NCBI GenBank assembly: GCA_017465465.1
Contig: JAFTWE010000026.1
Span: 1 to 64,000 of the forward strand
Length of the DNA stretch: 64,000 bases
Direction of reading: 5' to 3'
From: Clostridia bacterium
Lineage (GTDB): Bacteria > Bacillota > Clostridia > Oscillospirales > Acutalibacteraceae
Every line of letters begins with the position of its first letter. The first letter of the stretch is position 1. The position numbers and the translations under genes are program-made. The notes beneath the pieces are model-generated. The model had not been told where the DNA came from, did no database searches, and worked only from the letters and a program-made list of their open reading frames with translations. Below are positions 32,101-41,283 of the stretch, in pieces.

Positions 32101-35100
32101 ACCCAACCCTTAAAGTCATATCCCGGTCTTACAGGGTTATTAAGAGTAATTGGAGATGAAAGATAGTTATAGGTGTCAGGATTTTTAATTGGAACATAAG
32201 CGCCATTATTTTCACTACCAAGATTATAAGTGATAGTATATTCCGTAAGCTTCCAGTTTGCTGTATAAGTTCTGTTACCTGTTGAGCCTGTCGGAATTGT
32301 AACAACTTTAGCAAGACCTGTTCCTGTAATACCTGTACCTGACCATGCCTCAAATGTGTAACCTGTTCTTGTTGGCTCATTAAGAGTGAAGGTAGGTGTA
32401 TTGTAGTTGTAGCTTGTTCGATTAAGGTTGTCTTCCTCTTTTGCACCGTTAAGATTATAGTTAATTGTATATTCTTGAAGTGTCCAGTGTGCCGTATAGT
32501 TTCTGTTACCTATTGAGCCCTTGTATACGGTAACTGTCTGAGTAGGACCATCTTCATCCTTAATATCAGTACCCGACCATCCATCAAAAATGTAGCCTGC
32601 TTTCACGGGGTTATTAAGAGTGAAAGTTGCACTTTCAATTGTATACGTTCCGGGGTTAGCAATACCAACTTTACCTCCATCTAAGTAATAGTTAATATTG
32701 TAAGTAATCGGAGACCAAGTTGCAGTATAGTTTCTATTACCTGTTGAGCCCTTAGCTATTGTAACAAGTACAGTCGGCTCCTCAAGACCGGTTCCTGTCC
32801 AGCCAGAGAATTTATATCCTGTTCTTGTTGGAGTTGCCAAAGTGAAAGACTCAGTATCAACAGTATACATCGGAGGGTTGGTTTCTTGTGTTCCGCCAGC
32901 AAGGTTGTAGCTAATCGTGTATTTAGATACACTCCATTTGGCTGTATAAACTCTGTCATCTGTTGAGCCCTTATGAATTGTTACGTTTAAAGTCTCACTT
33001 TCAAGTCCAGTTCCTTCCCAACCACTGAAAGTAGCACCAACCTTTGTAGGATGAGCAAGAGTAAATGTTTCGGTTTCGTAGGTGTAGGTATTGGGGTTTA
33101 CTGTTGCATTAACACCACCACCTAAAACATAGGTAATATTGTATGTTTCTGGAGTCCATGTTGCAGTGTAAATTCTATCACCTGTTGAACCTTCAACAAT
33201 TTCAACCACATCCGAAGCACCATTGATTCCGGTACCGGTCCAACCATTAAACGAATATCCGGTTCTGGTTGGATTAATAAGTCTAAAGGTTTCTGTGTCA
33301 AAAGCGTAGCTTTCGGGATTATTGCCGACAACACTACCGCCACCAAGATCATACTTGATGCTGTACAAAGACTTTGTCCACAACGCTTTATACTCACGGT
33401 TTCCGGTTGAGCCTTGTTTAATAATAACATTCGAATTTGTGTTGTTATTAAATTCCCAACCTAAGAAGTTGTAGCCTGTTCTCACAGGATTTTCTAAAGG
33501 AATATCATTTGTATTAACAGTATAAGTTGAAGGATTGGGATTATAATCAACTATATAACCTTCATCATTCGGACCAAGGATTTTACCTTCTTCATCATAC
33601 TGGTTGAAATATCCACCAGCTAAATCATAGGTAAGATTATAGGTTTCAATATCCCAATGTGCAGTCAGCTTGAAGTTACCTGTGCTTCCTTGCGGAACAG
33701 AAACTTTCATCTGCATATTATCGCCGCGCAATGAGTTTTCATCACTATTATCAACTGCTAAAATTGAAATAGTGTCGCGATATGCAGGCTGAACAAAATC
33801 ACCTGTTACAACGAAATAAACAAAATACTTATCACCATTTAAATCGTCTGTAGGAATTTCAAATATTTGCTGCTGTCCAACATTAATGCTCTTTTTAAAC
33901 ACTCTGTTTTCGTCAAACAAGAAAGCAGTGATATCGCTCAAAGTACCGCTTGCATTCATTGTGTATGTATAACCTGAGCGAACAAGAATCGGGCTTGACA
34001 AATAGTAATTTGGAACAGCTACAAGGTATCCACTATCATCAAGTTTTCCCTGTTTCCAGGTAAAGTTCTGGAAGTGCTGAGTCCAACCTGCGAATGTATA
34101 GCCTAATCTTGAAGGTGATTCTATGACTTTATCTGTTGTTTCAAAGTTATAGGTTGTTATACAAGAGCCGGTCGGTGTTCCTCCGTCAAAATCATAAGAA
34201 ATTGTGTATGTTGCCACATTCCAGTTTGCCGTATAAGAACGCTCACCAATTGAACCACTTTCGATGGTAACCGACTTAGTCTTAACACCGAGGTCAGTAC
34301 CTGACCAACCGGCAAAGACATAACCTTCCTTGATTGGATTTGTAAGAGTAAATGACTCTGTTTCAAAAGTATACTCTGACTTATTGTTGGTTACCTCTGT
34401 TTCATAGTGTCCGCCTTTGAGATCATAAGTAATGGTAAATTTATTGGCTGACCACCTGGCAGTAAAGAATATTGTACCTGTATCGGTGCTTTCAATGGTA
34501 CCTATTTTCTGGTTAACTGTTTTCTTATCCGATGCTGTGTACTTATCCCAACTTACAAATGTATAGCCGGTCTTTTTGGGTTCTTTAAGCGTAATAGTAT
34601 TAGTACCTGACTCATATTTACTCGGGTTACCGTAATTGTTTGTGCTCGGGTCTGCACCGTTGAGTTCGTAGTATACTTCATTTTCATCAGACACCCAAAC
34701 AGCACTCAAAGATATATTACCATAAGTACCCTTTTCAATAGTGTAGTCGGTTTTAACACCGTCGAAAGAATCGCTCTCCCAACCATAGAAAGTATAACCG
34801 GTTCTGGTAGGATTGCTGATTTTTACACTATTTTCAATAGTATATGTAACAGGAGCATTCTCGCCCAGAACACCGTCAACACCACAATCATAAGAAATAG
34901 AGTATTCTTGGAGCTCCCATTTTGCTTTAAAGGTCAGATTATCAGCATAACCCTCTCTGCCCGCTTCAATGTAGATAGTCTGACAATCTACAAAATCGCC
35001 ACCGGTCCAGCCTTTAAACTCATAACCTGCACGTGACGCGGGTTTGATAGTGATATCGTCCGCATAAGTGAAGCTGGTTGGATTGGGGTTGTATACCTCC

Positions 35101-38100
35101 TTACTAGCTGACGACTCGTCAATATCAAGATCATAGGTAATTGTATAGTCAATAACTTTCCAATGAGCAGTGTATTCTCTGTTGCCATACTCTCCCGTCG
35201 GTATAGTTACCTTCATCGCATATCCGGTTACATCAATATCTGTTCCCGACCAACCAATAAACTCATAACCTGTTCTTTTTGGATTAATAAGGGCTATAGA
35301 GTCTGATTTAATGTTATATGATGTAGGATTGACACCTTCAACATAACCGTTCACAAGGTTATATGTGATTGAATAATCGATTGGTGTCCATTTAGCATAT
35401 AGCGTATGATTAGTTGCTATTTTAACTATTGTTTCAGTTGTTACCAACGCATTATCTTGGAAATTCTTATTGGTATACCACTGGTGAGAATAACCCGTTC
35501 TCTGAGGAACTGCAAGTGTACCATAAGGCATATCATAATGAACCTTGTCAGATGTGGGGCTTACTGTTGCGCCTTCGTTGCCTTCCGGATTAGGCTCATA
35601 AGTAATCTGATATTCAGCGTTTGACCACTGAGCTACCAATGTACCATTTGCAGCCCAGTCCCAAGTAAACTGGCTACCTGCAGTGTAGGTGTCACCGCCA
35701 TTTACTTTCCAGCCAAGGAAGTTGTAACCTGTTTTTACAGGAACACCTGTGGGCAACTGATAAACTTCATCATAGGTTACATCCTTTTCATCATCTGTAG
35801 GTTCGTCACCGTCCTGCCATGCACCGCCCGCCAAATCAAAGCTAACGGTGTATCCAAGAGGAACCCATTTTGCTATAAGCTGTCCGTGCTGTAAATAGTT
35901 ATAAGTAATTACTTCACCGGAAGAATATACCGATTGAGTTGGATCAACATCAAGATACCAACCATCAAATGTATAACCGGTTCTTGTTGGTGAGTTGGTT
36001 GCAATTGTAAATTCTTGGCCATAGTTCGCTTTCAAGCCGGAGGTGCTAATTGGAGTGAAGTTCTCAGTACCGGTATAATAAGAAATATTATATGACTCCG
36101 GAGTGTAATAGAAAATCCACTCATAATTCTCTGCTGCTGCAGTAACTGATTCATATTCAGCGGTACCTGTATAATTCAAATTTTCATTTTTGGTAACAAG
36201 CGTACCGTCAACTTTACGATCATATATTCTAGCATAATCATAACCATCAAAATCAGTTTTATTAGCAACTAAAACATCACTCATAGTATACTGATATGGC
36301 TGTTCTGATAAAATTTCACCGGTTTTATCACCATAAACCCAGTAATGCTTAACCTGTGCAGTACCGGTTCCAAGCTGAACACCCTTATCAGCATTACCTA
36401 AGTTCTTTTCAGCAGTTAAAATATCATCAGGTGTTGCAGCCGGATTACCCAAAACCTTAGCTGCTTCAGTAACATTTTTGATGTAAGATTCATATTCTGC
36501 ATCTGATGTAAACCAATCTCGCTGGTAAGCGTTGCTCACAGCGGTGTTGTAAAGTGTACGAAGTGAATCTTTATTTACATTAACCACTGTAATGAACACT
36601 TCTGCAACAGTTCTTGGTGCAACAATATATTTAGGCAAACCAATTTCTTTTGCACCTCTGGCTTCACCATGAAGTACATATCGAGTTTCATCCGCCATGG
36701 ACATGCTATAATCAAGAGCTACACCGGCGCTGTTGTCATACGAAGCAGCGCGATATCCATTATATTCATCAAGTCTTTCATTAGACATTGAAGCTAAAAC
36801 AGTTCCTGTGTCGCCAAAATAACAAGAGAAATATGGATATTTACCACTATCACTTGGATTTTCATCAGCATCATCAGCGACATTAATATCAAAACCTATT
36901 CTAAAAAGCGGAACCTCTTTGAAATTGTTAATACGGCTTCTATCAGCATAGATATAACCCAAATCCGGTGAAGACGCGGTAACAGTTTCTGAACTACCTT
37001 CCCATTTACCTTCCGCCCAATAATATCCACTACCGCCGGATACTCGTGGGTCACTGTCGGATATAACAGTTTCTTTATAGTATGGTGAATATTCATAGCC
37101 TACTGTCTGAGAGCTTTCAATTTTGTGCAAACCATAAGCAAAAACAGAAGAAGTTACAACTATAGGCGAGTTCAAATTAGAGTCTACTGTATTTCTCGCA
37201 CCTGCAGAAAGGGTAGAGGTAACACCGTTTGGAGACGGATAAACATAAGAATATGTATATGCAGTATACTCTTTGTTGTCATATGTGTAAGTTGCCTTCC
37301 ATTCAATGAGAACATAGCTTCCTACTGGAATTGAAGTCGAAAGATATCCTGAAGTTATCTGAGTTGCTAAAATACTATTTGCGGCCTCGTCCTTACGGAG
37401 TGTGTAATAAACTTCAGCATCACCTTCTTTATATGAGCCGGTGATTTTAATATTAGAGGCATTGTTACAATTAAAATAAACATTACCCTCTGTTTTATTT
37501 GGAGAAGTACTTAAAGTACCATAAGGTTCATTTAATCTGTCAACATAATACTTAAATGTCTTATTGTCAGACGGATCAAGATAAATTGTTTCGGGAGCAT
37601 AGAAGAAAATTTCTCTCGCATTTTCATCCTTATCGAGCGTAACAGTAATTATCTTCTCGGTTCCTGCATCATATTCTGCTTTAGTAACCTGGAACTCCAC
37701 ATTTTCTTTAGTTAAATATCCCTTGCGAGAAGCGGTATATTTGTAATTACCGGGTTCAAGAACATAGACATTATCAGTATATTTTGTAGTAATTTCTTTG
37801 CCTGTTGAATCATAAACAGCAAGAGTAGTATCGGTTGAAGGAAGAATAAATTGAACAAAAGACTGAACTCTGTCTTCTTTTTCAAGAAGGATAGGCTGAA
37901 GGTATGTAATACCGCCCTTACCGGTCATATAGATTCGAACATAGCTGTTAATCTTATCTTCATAAGCGTTAAGGTCGAAAACAATCTCCGTATATTCAGA
38001 ACTTTCAGAAATATTCTTGGTGTCAATAATGTTACCGTCAGCAACAAGACGAACTCGAGATGCATTATTTACTCTGAGTGTAATCTGGTCTGATTCCGCA

Positions 38101-39380
38101 TCATCAATATTAAAATAATTTATAGACGGATAATCACCTGTTGCATTGAAACCGTCACCAAGTTCGTAGGAGTTTTTGGAGTTTACAGAGCTACAATAGA
38201 ATTCACCGTTAGTCATACTTCTGATAATGTCACCTGTATAACCATACCAAGGTGTTGCGTTATCAGCAGTAACCCAACCTTGTTTAGTAGTAAATTTTTC
38301 ATCTTCCTCTGACCAGGCTGTACCGTCATTAACAAGGAAGAACTGAGCATTCTTATCTATGTCAGATTCTTCATGAGAGTCATCTTCGCAGAAGCCGTAC
38401 ATATTGATACCAAGAGGTGCAAGAAGCTTAAGACTTGCATCATAAACATAAAAACGGTCATTTCGTGTACGGTTATCTGAGGTGTTAACAAGCTCCATAC
38501 CGATAACACCTTTTTTAACAATCTGACCTGTTACATTTTCATGCAACCATTTTGAGTCATTCTCATAACCTTCTCTATTGGGACAGCATTCTGTAAAAAT
38601 ATCAACATATTGCTGAACCCAAGCAGCGTCATAAACACTTGGGTCGCTGTTACCGTCAGTCCACTCACCTACGTGATTAATACGTGAAACAGCACCATTT
38701 TTCCAAGAAGTATAAACTGTATCATAAGGCCAGGACTCAGTTCTGGTTGCACCATGGAACTGTGAAACATTATAAATATTGACATGACACTTGTTACCTG
38801 ACACAGCATTAGCCTCGTTACCAAGCGGCAGGTTAAACATACCTCTGCCTTCGTCAACAAGAGACTGAGGTCTGTCATAGCGCGACACACCGGCAATAAT
38901 ATCATAATAGTCACTTGTGGTGATTTCATCGATATTACCGTGAACGAAAGACTGATAACCGTAAAGGGTACATCTTGACTGGTCTTCGGTCCAACCGCAC
39001 TTTGCGCCGTTGGCACCATCAGCACCTGTAACAACACCGTTGGTTTCAATATCGGGTCCGTTAACAGTACCGTGGTCGGTAAGACAAAGCACTTCATAGC
39101 CTTTCATATAATGGTACCAGATGGTATCATTAAGTTCAATGTCAGCGTCGCTTCGTACAGTATGCGCATGAGTCGAAGACTTAAACGCATGAAGTTCCTC
39201 ATTAATTGAACCATCTTCTTTAACCCACTTGATGTTCTCATAAGGGTTATCTACAACGCTAAAGTCATAATTGCCGAGAACGTCGGTAGGCTCTGCATAA
39301 GCAGTCATACCAACGACACCGACACTTATGAGCATGATAACCGCTACAAGCATCGAAAGGATTTTTACGAATGTTTTCAT
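29133..39380 (-). CDS. Giant secreted PHP-domain protein with Listeria-Bacteroides repeats
   Basis: 3415 residues. Signal peptide 1-29 (cleavage after AYA). Residues 60-400 form a PHP metallo-phosphoesterase domain: HAH at 71-73, Asp78, DH at 102-103, Glu189, His199, His236, Glu296, DDSH at 333-336, so a trinuclear metal site looks complete. A beta-rich region follows, then a FIVAR-like helical segment (about 930-1000). About 25 InlB B-type repeats (PF09479/TIGR02543; GY-x-F-x-GW cores) fill about 1080-3200; two contain inserts (about 1767-1897 and 2873-2983). The last 200 residues are a separate beta domain. There is no LPXTG or other anchor, so attachment is unclear. Own promoter 39430-39458; AGGAGG before the ATG. 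Activity and ligand are inferred. Confidence 0.85.
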   Translation of the reverse strand: MKTFVKILSMLVAVIMLISVGVVGMTAYAEPTDVLGNYDFSVVDNPYENIKWVKEDGSINEELHAFKSSTHAHTVRSDADIELNDTIWYHYMKGYEVLCLTDHGTVNGPDIETNGVVTGADGANGAKCGWTEDQSRCTLYGYQSFVHGNIDEITTSDYYDIIAGVSRYDRPQSLVDEGRGMFNLPLGNEANAVSGNKCHVNIYNVSQFHGATRTESWPYDTVYTSWKNGAVSRINHVGEWTDGNSDPSVYDAAWVQQYVDIFTECCPNREGYENDSKWLHENVTGQIVKKGVIGMELVNTSDNRTRNDRFYVYDASLKLLAPLGINMYGFCEDDSHEESDIDKNAQFFLVNDGTAWSEEDEKFTTKQGWVTADNATPWYGYTGDIIRSMTNGEFYCSSVNSKNSYELGDGFNATGDYPSINYFNIDDAESDQITLRVNNASRVRLVADGNIIDTKNISESSEYTEIVFDLNAYEDKINSYVRIYMTGKGGITYLQPILLEKEDRVQSFVQFILPSTDTTLAVYDSTGKEITTKYTDNVYVLEPGNYKYTASRKGYLTKENVEFQVTKAEYDAGTEKIITVTLDKDENAREIFFYAPETIYLDPSDNKTFKYYVDRLNEPYGTLSTSPNKTEGNVYFNCNNASNIKITGSYKEGDAEVYYTLRKDEAANSILATQITSGYLSTSIPVGSYVLIEWKATYTYDNKEYTAYTYSYVYPSPNGVTSTLSAGARNTVDSNLNSPIVVTSSVFAYGLHKIESSQTVGYEYSPYYKETVISDSDPRVSGGSGYYWAEGKWEGSSETVTASSPDLGYIYADRSRINNFKEVPLFRIGFDINVADDADENPSDSGKYPYFSCYFGDTGTVLASMSNERLDEYNGYRAASYDNSAGVALDYSMSMADETRYVLHGEARGAKEIGLPKYIVAPRTVAEVFITVVNVNKDSLRTLYNTAVSNAYQRDWFTSDAEYESYIKNVTEAAKVLGNPAATPDDILTAEKNLGNADKGVQLGTGTAQVKHYWVYGDKTGEILSEQPYQYTMSDVLVANKTDFDGYDYARIYDRKVDGTLVTKNENLNYTGTAEYESVTAAAENYEWIFYYTPESYNISYYTGTENFTPISTSGLKANYGQEFTIATNSPTRTGYTFDGWYLDVDPTQSVYSSGEVITYNYLQHGQLIAKWVPLGYTVSFDLAGGAWQDGDEPTDDEKDVTYDEVYQLPTGVPVKTGYNFLGWKVNGGDTYTAGSQFTWDWAANGTLVAQWSNAEYQITYEPNPEGNEGATVSPTSDKVHYDMPYGTLAVPQRTGYSHQWYTNKNFQDNALVTTETIVKIATNHTLYAKWTPIDYSITYNLVNGYVEGVNPTSYNIKSDSIALINPKRTGYEFIGWSGTDIDVTGYAMKVTIPTGEYGNREYTAHWKVIDYTITYDLDIDESSASKEVYNPNPTSFTYADDITIKPASRAGYEFKGWTGGDFVDCQTIYIEAGREGYADNLTFKAKWELQEYSISYDCGVDGVLGENAPVTYTIENSVKISNPTRTGYTFYGWESDSFDGVKTDYTIEKGTYGNISLSAVWVSDENEVYYELNGADPSTNNYGNPSKYESGTNTITLKEPKKTGYTFVSWDKYTASDKKTVNQKIGTIESTDTGTIFFTARWSANKFTITYDLKGGHYETEVTNNKSEYTFETESFTLTNPIKEGYVFAGWSGTDLGVKTKSVTIESGSIGERSYTANWNVATYTISYDFDGGTPTGSCITTYNFETTDKVIESPSRLGYTFAGWTQHFQNFTWKQGKLDDSGYLVAVPNYYLSSPILVRSGYTYTMNASGTLSDITAFLFDENRVFKKSINVGQQQIFEIPTDDLNGDKYFVYFVVTGDFVQPAYRDTISILAVDNSDENSLRGDNMQMKVSVPQGSTGNFKLTAHWDIETYNLTYDLAGGYFNQYDEEGKILGPNDEGYIVDYNPNPSTYTVNTNDIPLENPVRTGYNFLGWEFNNNTNSNVIIKQGSTGNREYKALWTKSLYSIKYDLGGGSVVGNNPESYAFDTETFRLINPTRTGYSFNGWTGTGINGASDVVEIVEGSTGDRIYTATWTPETYNITYVLGGGVNATVNPNTYTYETETFTLAHPTKVGATFSGWEGTGLESETLNVTIHKGSTDDRVYTAKWSVSKYTISYNLAGGTQETNPPMYTVDTESFTLATPTRTGYKFSGWTGTGLEEPTVLVTIAKGSTGNRNYTATWSPITYNINYYLDGGKVGIANPGTYTIESATFTLNNPVKAGYIFDGWSGTDIKDEDGPTQTVTVYKGSIGNRNYTAHWTLQEYTINYNLNGAKEEDNLNRTSYNYNTPTFTLNEPTRTGYTFEAWSGTGITGTGLAKVVTIPTGSTGNRTYTANWKLTEYTITYNLGSENNGAYVPIKNPDTYNYLSSPITLNNPVRPGYDFKGWVTSEEEGEEPQLTVTIPTNSTDNKYFKAVWEEGNYTITYDLGEGSWPENYTPVEGYTYATDSFTIPQPVKEGYTFAGWSGTGISGTVKELTIYKNSTGDRSYTAHWAEGENVITYNLNGGVLADENPTSYVTGSGEIILNNPTKSGYRFTGWTGSNGTDPQIGVVINTTNGGALSFVANWKAITYKISYVLGGGEVVGEQNPINYTVESDNITLNNPVRTGYTFKGWQGTELDGTQPTVTIAKGSTGNRAYTAIWEETVYKITYNYGEGSVEFANPTTYTFTTPTFTINNPTLAGYTFTGWTGSNGDTAQMTVSVTKGSTGDKEFTANYSINTYALKFLGVDGATFTAPAYEYDVTKSITIPNPTKIGYIFNGWSGTGILGMQKDVVIPVGSTGNRTYTANFTPVDYTIDYDLAGGRVSGINPTGYTVETADLSILNPGRAGFSFDGWTLSIVDFIWYDGTIDANGNVVDGAGHYSMPVSLRAGTTYTYDSSIKLAIFGTDGKFVALANSGSYTADVDCLCSVVVAGEATEAELASVALTVDGKVSTVAIPHGNMGSLKLVANWTSEKFTITYYLNGGTLAVENPKEYTAETESFKLNNPTRTGYIFTGWTGTGLSNTTVDVEIPIGSTGNRIYTANWRIEKYYLTINLDGGTFTQDVPEYFTVDTATFSLPIPVKSGYTFTGWADENGNVQPTVTIQKGSTGARSYTAQWVENTSGTHKFYFYGFNNQLLETQEVEVGEKVTGIDPQIVIGYEFAGWSVDITSADVINSTDDFHVYSTYKVGPDVYDITVNGVTTQYTQYATVKVSADATSSDGKSFLYWAVADENGNATEEIVSYYRSFSFKAHAKTSIVAVYGDELNSDKVAIRITKAEYNAQHNWISFYAERSVDSSYTLLQHGIMFTDKEDVVNGDGTFELGKANVYASTASSTNRSGVYTLSIGGLHYNDAPDYAGCEKLYARAYVKYVDADGNIKTVYSDVVEYANAKSNIK
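29850..36120 (-). repeat. Coding tandem repeat block (about 25 B-type repeats)
   Basis: Each unit is 60-75 codons and ends in the motif TGYxFxGW(S/T)G followed by GSTGNRxYTAxW, then TYNITYxLGGG. Bases vary but the protein core is kept, so this is an old amplification rather than a recent duplication. Limits are approximate. Confidence 0.85.
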
Positions 39381-39429
39381 TAAAAATCATTCCTCCTATA
39401 CCTATAAAACTCCAATTATAGTTGTAACA

Positions 39430-39458
39430 ATTATATACCCTTATGCTCAAAAATGCAA
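39430..39458 (-). promoter_or_regulatory. Promoter of the giant surface protein operon
   Basis: TTGCAT (39458-39453), 17 bases, TATAAT (39435-39430). The transcribed sequence right after the -10 contains GTTACAACTAT, also found at the rpoB promoter. Confidence 0.8.
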
Positions 39459-39492
39459 TAGATAATACACAATTTTTTAACAAAATTTGAAC

Positions 39493-39522
39493 AAAAAAAT
39501 CCCCACTAAAAAGTGAGGATTT
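39493..39522 (-). terminator. Terminator of the ChbG-like gene
   Basis: ATCCTCACT, loop, AGTGGGGAT then seven T on the minus strand, about 15 bases after the stop. Confidence 0.85.
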
Positions 39523-39537
39523 AATTAATCAAATATA

Positions 39538-40422
39538 TTACTTTCTCATTTCTGCGAGGTCGCGGTAGTTGATGAGCTTGATGCCGAGTGAGTCAATATG
39601 CTGCTTTGTTTTGGGGTCTGAGAAAAGCTTATATTCCCATACTCTTCTTTCCCATGCACCTGCAATGCCCTTAAGCTCGTCGCTTTCATAAGCGGGGTGA
39701 ATGTATGTTTCGGTTACACCGGGCTCAAAGGTGCGGTAAAGCTCATAGATATATTCACGGTAGTTTTCATAGCTTTCTCTCTGGGGGCCTGCCCAGTCAC
39801 CTGGAAGAAGGAAATCAGGCATTGCTACGCCGAGAGCCTGTCCCATCTGAGCAAATCCGCCGATAAACTGCTGAACCATTTCTTTGTCGATATGGATAGC
39901 AAGCATATCATTATCAAACTGAGCGTCTGTAAACTGCATCGGGAAGCGGAAAGGAAGGCCGTATTTTGCGGCGGTTTCAATAGCAAGCTTTGCCATTTCT
40001 ACCCTGCCTGTTTCAATGCCGTAAAGAGAGCCCATGTGGTTATCAAGGTGAGAGGGGTTAAGACCGAGGTTTTTAAGATGCTCAACCTGAGCGGTTATTT
40101 CTGCGGCTGTTTCTTCAAGGTCGGCTGCTTTTTCGAACTCGTCACTTTCGTGGTGCATAAAGCCTTCACTGTCAAGAAGGCTCTTGCCGCCTGTGAGAGG
40201 ACGCCAACGGTATTCGCCCCATTCACTTGTTGTGGTGAGATGAACACCTACTGCAAACTGAGGGTTAGCTTTTGCAAAATTTACTGCTTCATAAGCCCAT
40301 GCACAGGGAGCCATAATTGTTGCTGATGTAATTCCGCCTGATTTAAACAAATCTGCAACAGCCTGATTGGCTGAATGACACATACCGAAATCATCAGCGT
40401 TTATAATTAAATATTTATCCAT
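39538..40422 (-). CDS. ChbG/HpnK (YdjC) family carbohydrate deacetylase
   Basis: 294-residue metal-dependent deacetylase fold that removes acetyl groups from chito-oligosaccharides or similar sugars. The N terminus MDKYLIINADDFGMCHSAN has the catalytic Asp-Asp; metal histidines sit in VGVHLTTTSEWG and SHLDNHMGSLYG; the C-terminal YIHPAYES carries the last conserved His. Start 40422 fixed by AAGGAG; an ATG nine codons upstream lacks a site. Monocistronic with its own promoter and terminator. Confidence 0.88.
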   Translation of the reverse strand: MDKYLIINADDFGMCHSANQAVADLFKSGGITSATIMAPCAWAYEAVNFAKANPQFAVGVHLTTTSEWGEYRWRPLTGGKSLLDSEGFMHHESDEFEKAADLEETAAEITAQVEHLKNLGLNPSHLDNHMGSLYGIETGRVEMAKLAIETAAKYGLPFRFPMQFTDAQFDNDMLAIHIDKEMVQQFIGGFAQMGQALGVAMPDFLLPGDWAGPQRESYENYREYIYELYRTFEPGVTETYIHPAYESDELKGIAGAWERRVWEYKLFSDPKTKQHIDSLGIKLINYRDLAEMRK

Positions 40423-40453
40423 AGAAAAAACTCCTTTTTTCAATATCAATATA

Positions 40454-40482
40454 ATTATATTTTATAAAACCTTGGCGGTCAA
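40454..40482 (-). promoter_or_regulatory. Promoter of the ChbG-like gene
   Basis: TTGACC (40482-40477), 17 bases, TATAAT (40459-40454) on the minus strand. Confidence 0.8.
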
Positions 40483-40497
40483 TAGACAATGCGATTT

Positions 40498-41283
40498 TTA
40501 TGTTTTAGAAAATTTTGAGAAAAAACTGTTAACTTTAACAAAATATTCCTCAACCATTTCTTCACTGCAGCCCTTAAGCTGATGCTCAAGACCATTGAAG
40601 GTCACAAGGTCACAGGGAACATCTTTATCTTTAAGGGCAGAATACATACTTTCAGCTATCATATAGCCAACCATATAGTCCTCTGTTCCGTGGAGAAGAA
40701 GTGTAGGCGGAGCATCGGGGGTTAAATGATATATCGGCGAAAGAGCTTTCATTTCTTCAATATGCTCTGACCAGTTGTTGCGGGTAATTTTTTTGCCCAC
40801 GATGTTTGAAAGCCCTCTGCAAATAAACGCCTGAGCTGGGCCGCCGAGAGGAGTTGACAAATCGGCAGGCGCTGACTCCCCGATTAAAAAAGTAATCGGA
40901 AGAGGTGAAGAATCTTTCTCCTGATATGCATAGCTCATAACGATATGAGCCCCTGCAGAAAAGCCGCGAAGAATACACTTTTTAAAATTGCAACCGAATT
41001 GCTTTGCATAGTCGGTGATAAAGCTCATCGCAAGCTCAACATCCTCCATCATTTCGGGCAGAAGTGCGGGAGTCATACGGTAATTCATATTAACCGTGGG
41101 AACATTGAGCCTTTTGGCAAATTCCTCAGTTTCACGGGAATATTCTGATTTATCGCCCATTGACCAGCTGCCGCCGTGAAGTGAGATTAGCACAATATCG
41201 TAATTTTCATCACTTTCAGGTAGGTAGAAGTCGAGGATTTGTGCTTTATCTTCTGAATAGCTTATGTCTTCAAAAAGTTTCAT
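40498..41283 (-). CDS. Alpha/beta hydrolase (esterase/lipase-like)
   Basis: 261-residue cytosolic serine hydrolase. ISLHGGSWSMGDK at about 33-45 gives the HGG oxyanion loop of the hormone-sensitive lipase/carboxylesterase type; RGFSAGAH holds the nucleophile Ser in GxSxG; LLHGTEDYMV supplies the Asp and NGLEHQ the His of the triad. No signal peptide. The start lies inside the end of the FliB-like gene (14-base overlap) with AAAGGA upstream, so the two are coupled. Confidence 0.88.
   Translation of the reverse strand: MKLFEDISYSEDKAQILDFYLPESDENYDIVLISLHGGSWSMGDKSEYSRETEEFAKRLNVPTVNMNYRMTPALLPEMMEDVELAMSFITDYAKQFGCNFKKCILRGFSAGAHIVMSYAYQEKDSSPLPITFLIGESAPADLSTPLGGPAQAFICRGLSNIVGKKITRNNWSEHIEEMKALSPIYHLTPDAPPTLLLHGTEDYMVGYMIAESMYSALKDKDVPCDLVTFNGLEHQLKGCSEEMVEEYFVKVNSFFSKFSKT

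Noticed and set aside
29850..36120. Possible CRISPR or satellite array because of regular recurrence
   Set aside because: The period is about 180-225 bases, the frame is open throughout and conservation is at protein level with GW cores, so this is a coding repeat.
39697..40326. Plus-strand open frame of 209 codons opposite the ChbG-like gene
   Set aside because: No ribosome binding site, composition of an antisense shadow, and the minus gene has clear catalytic motifs.
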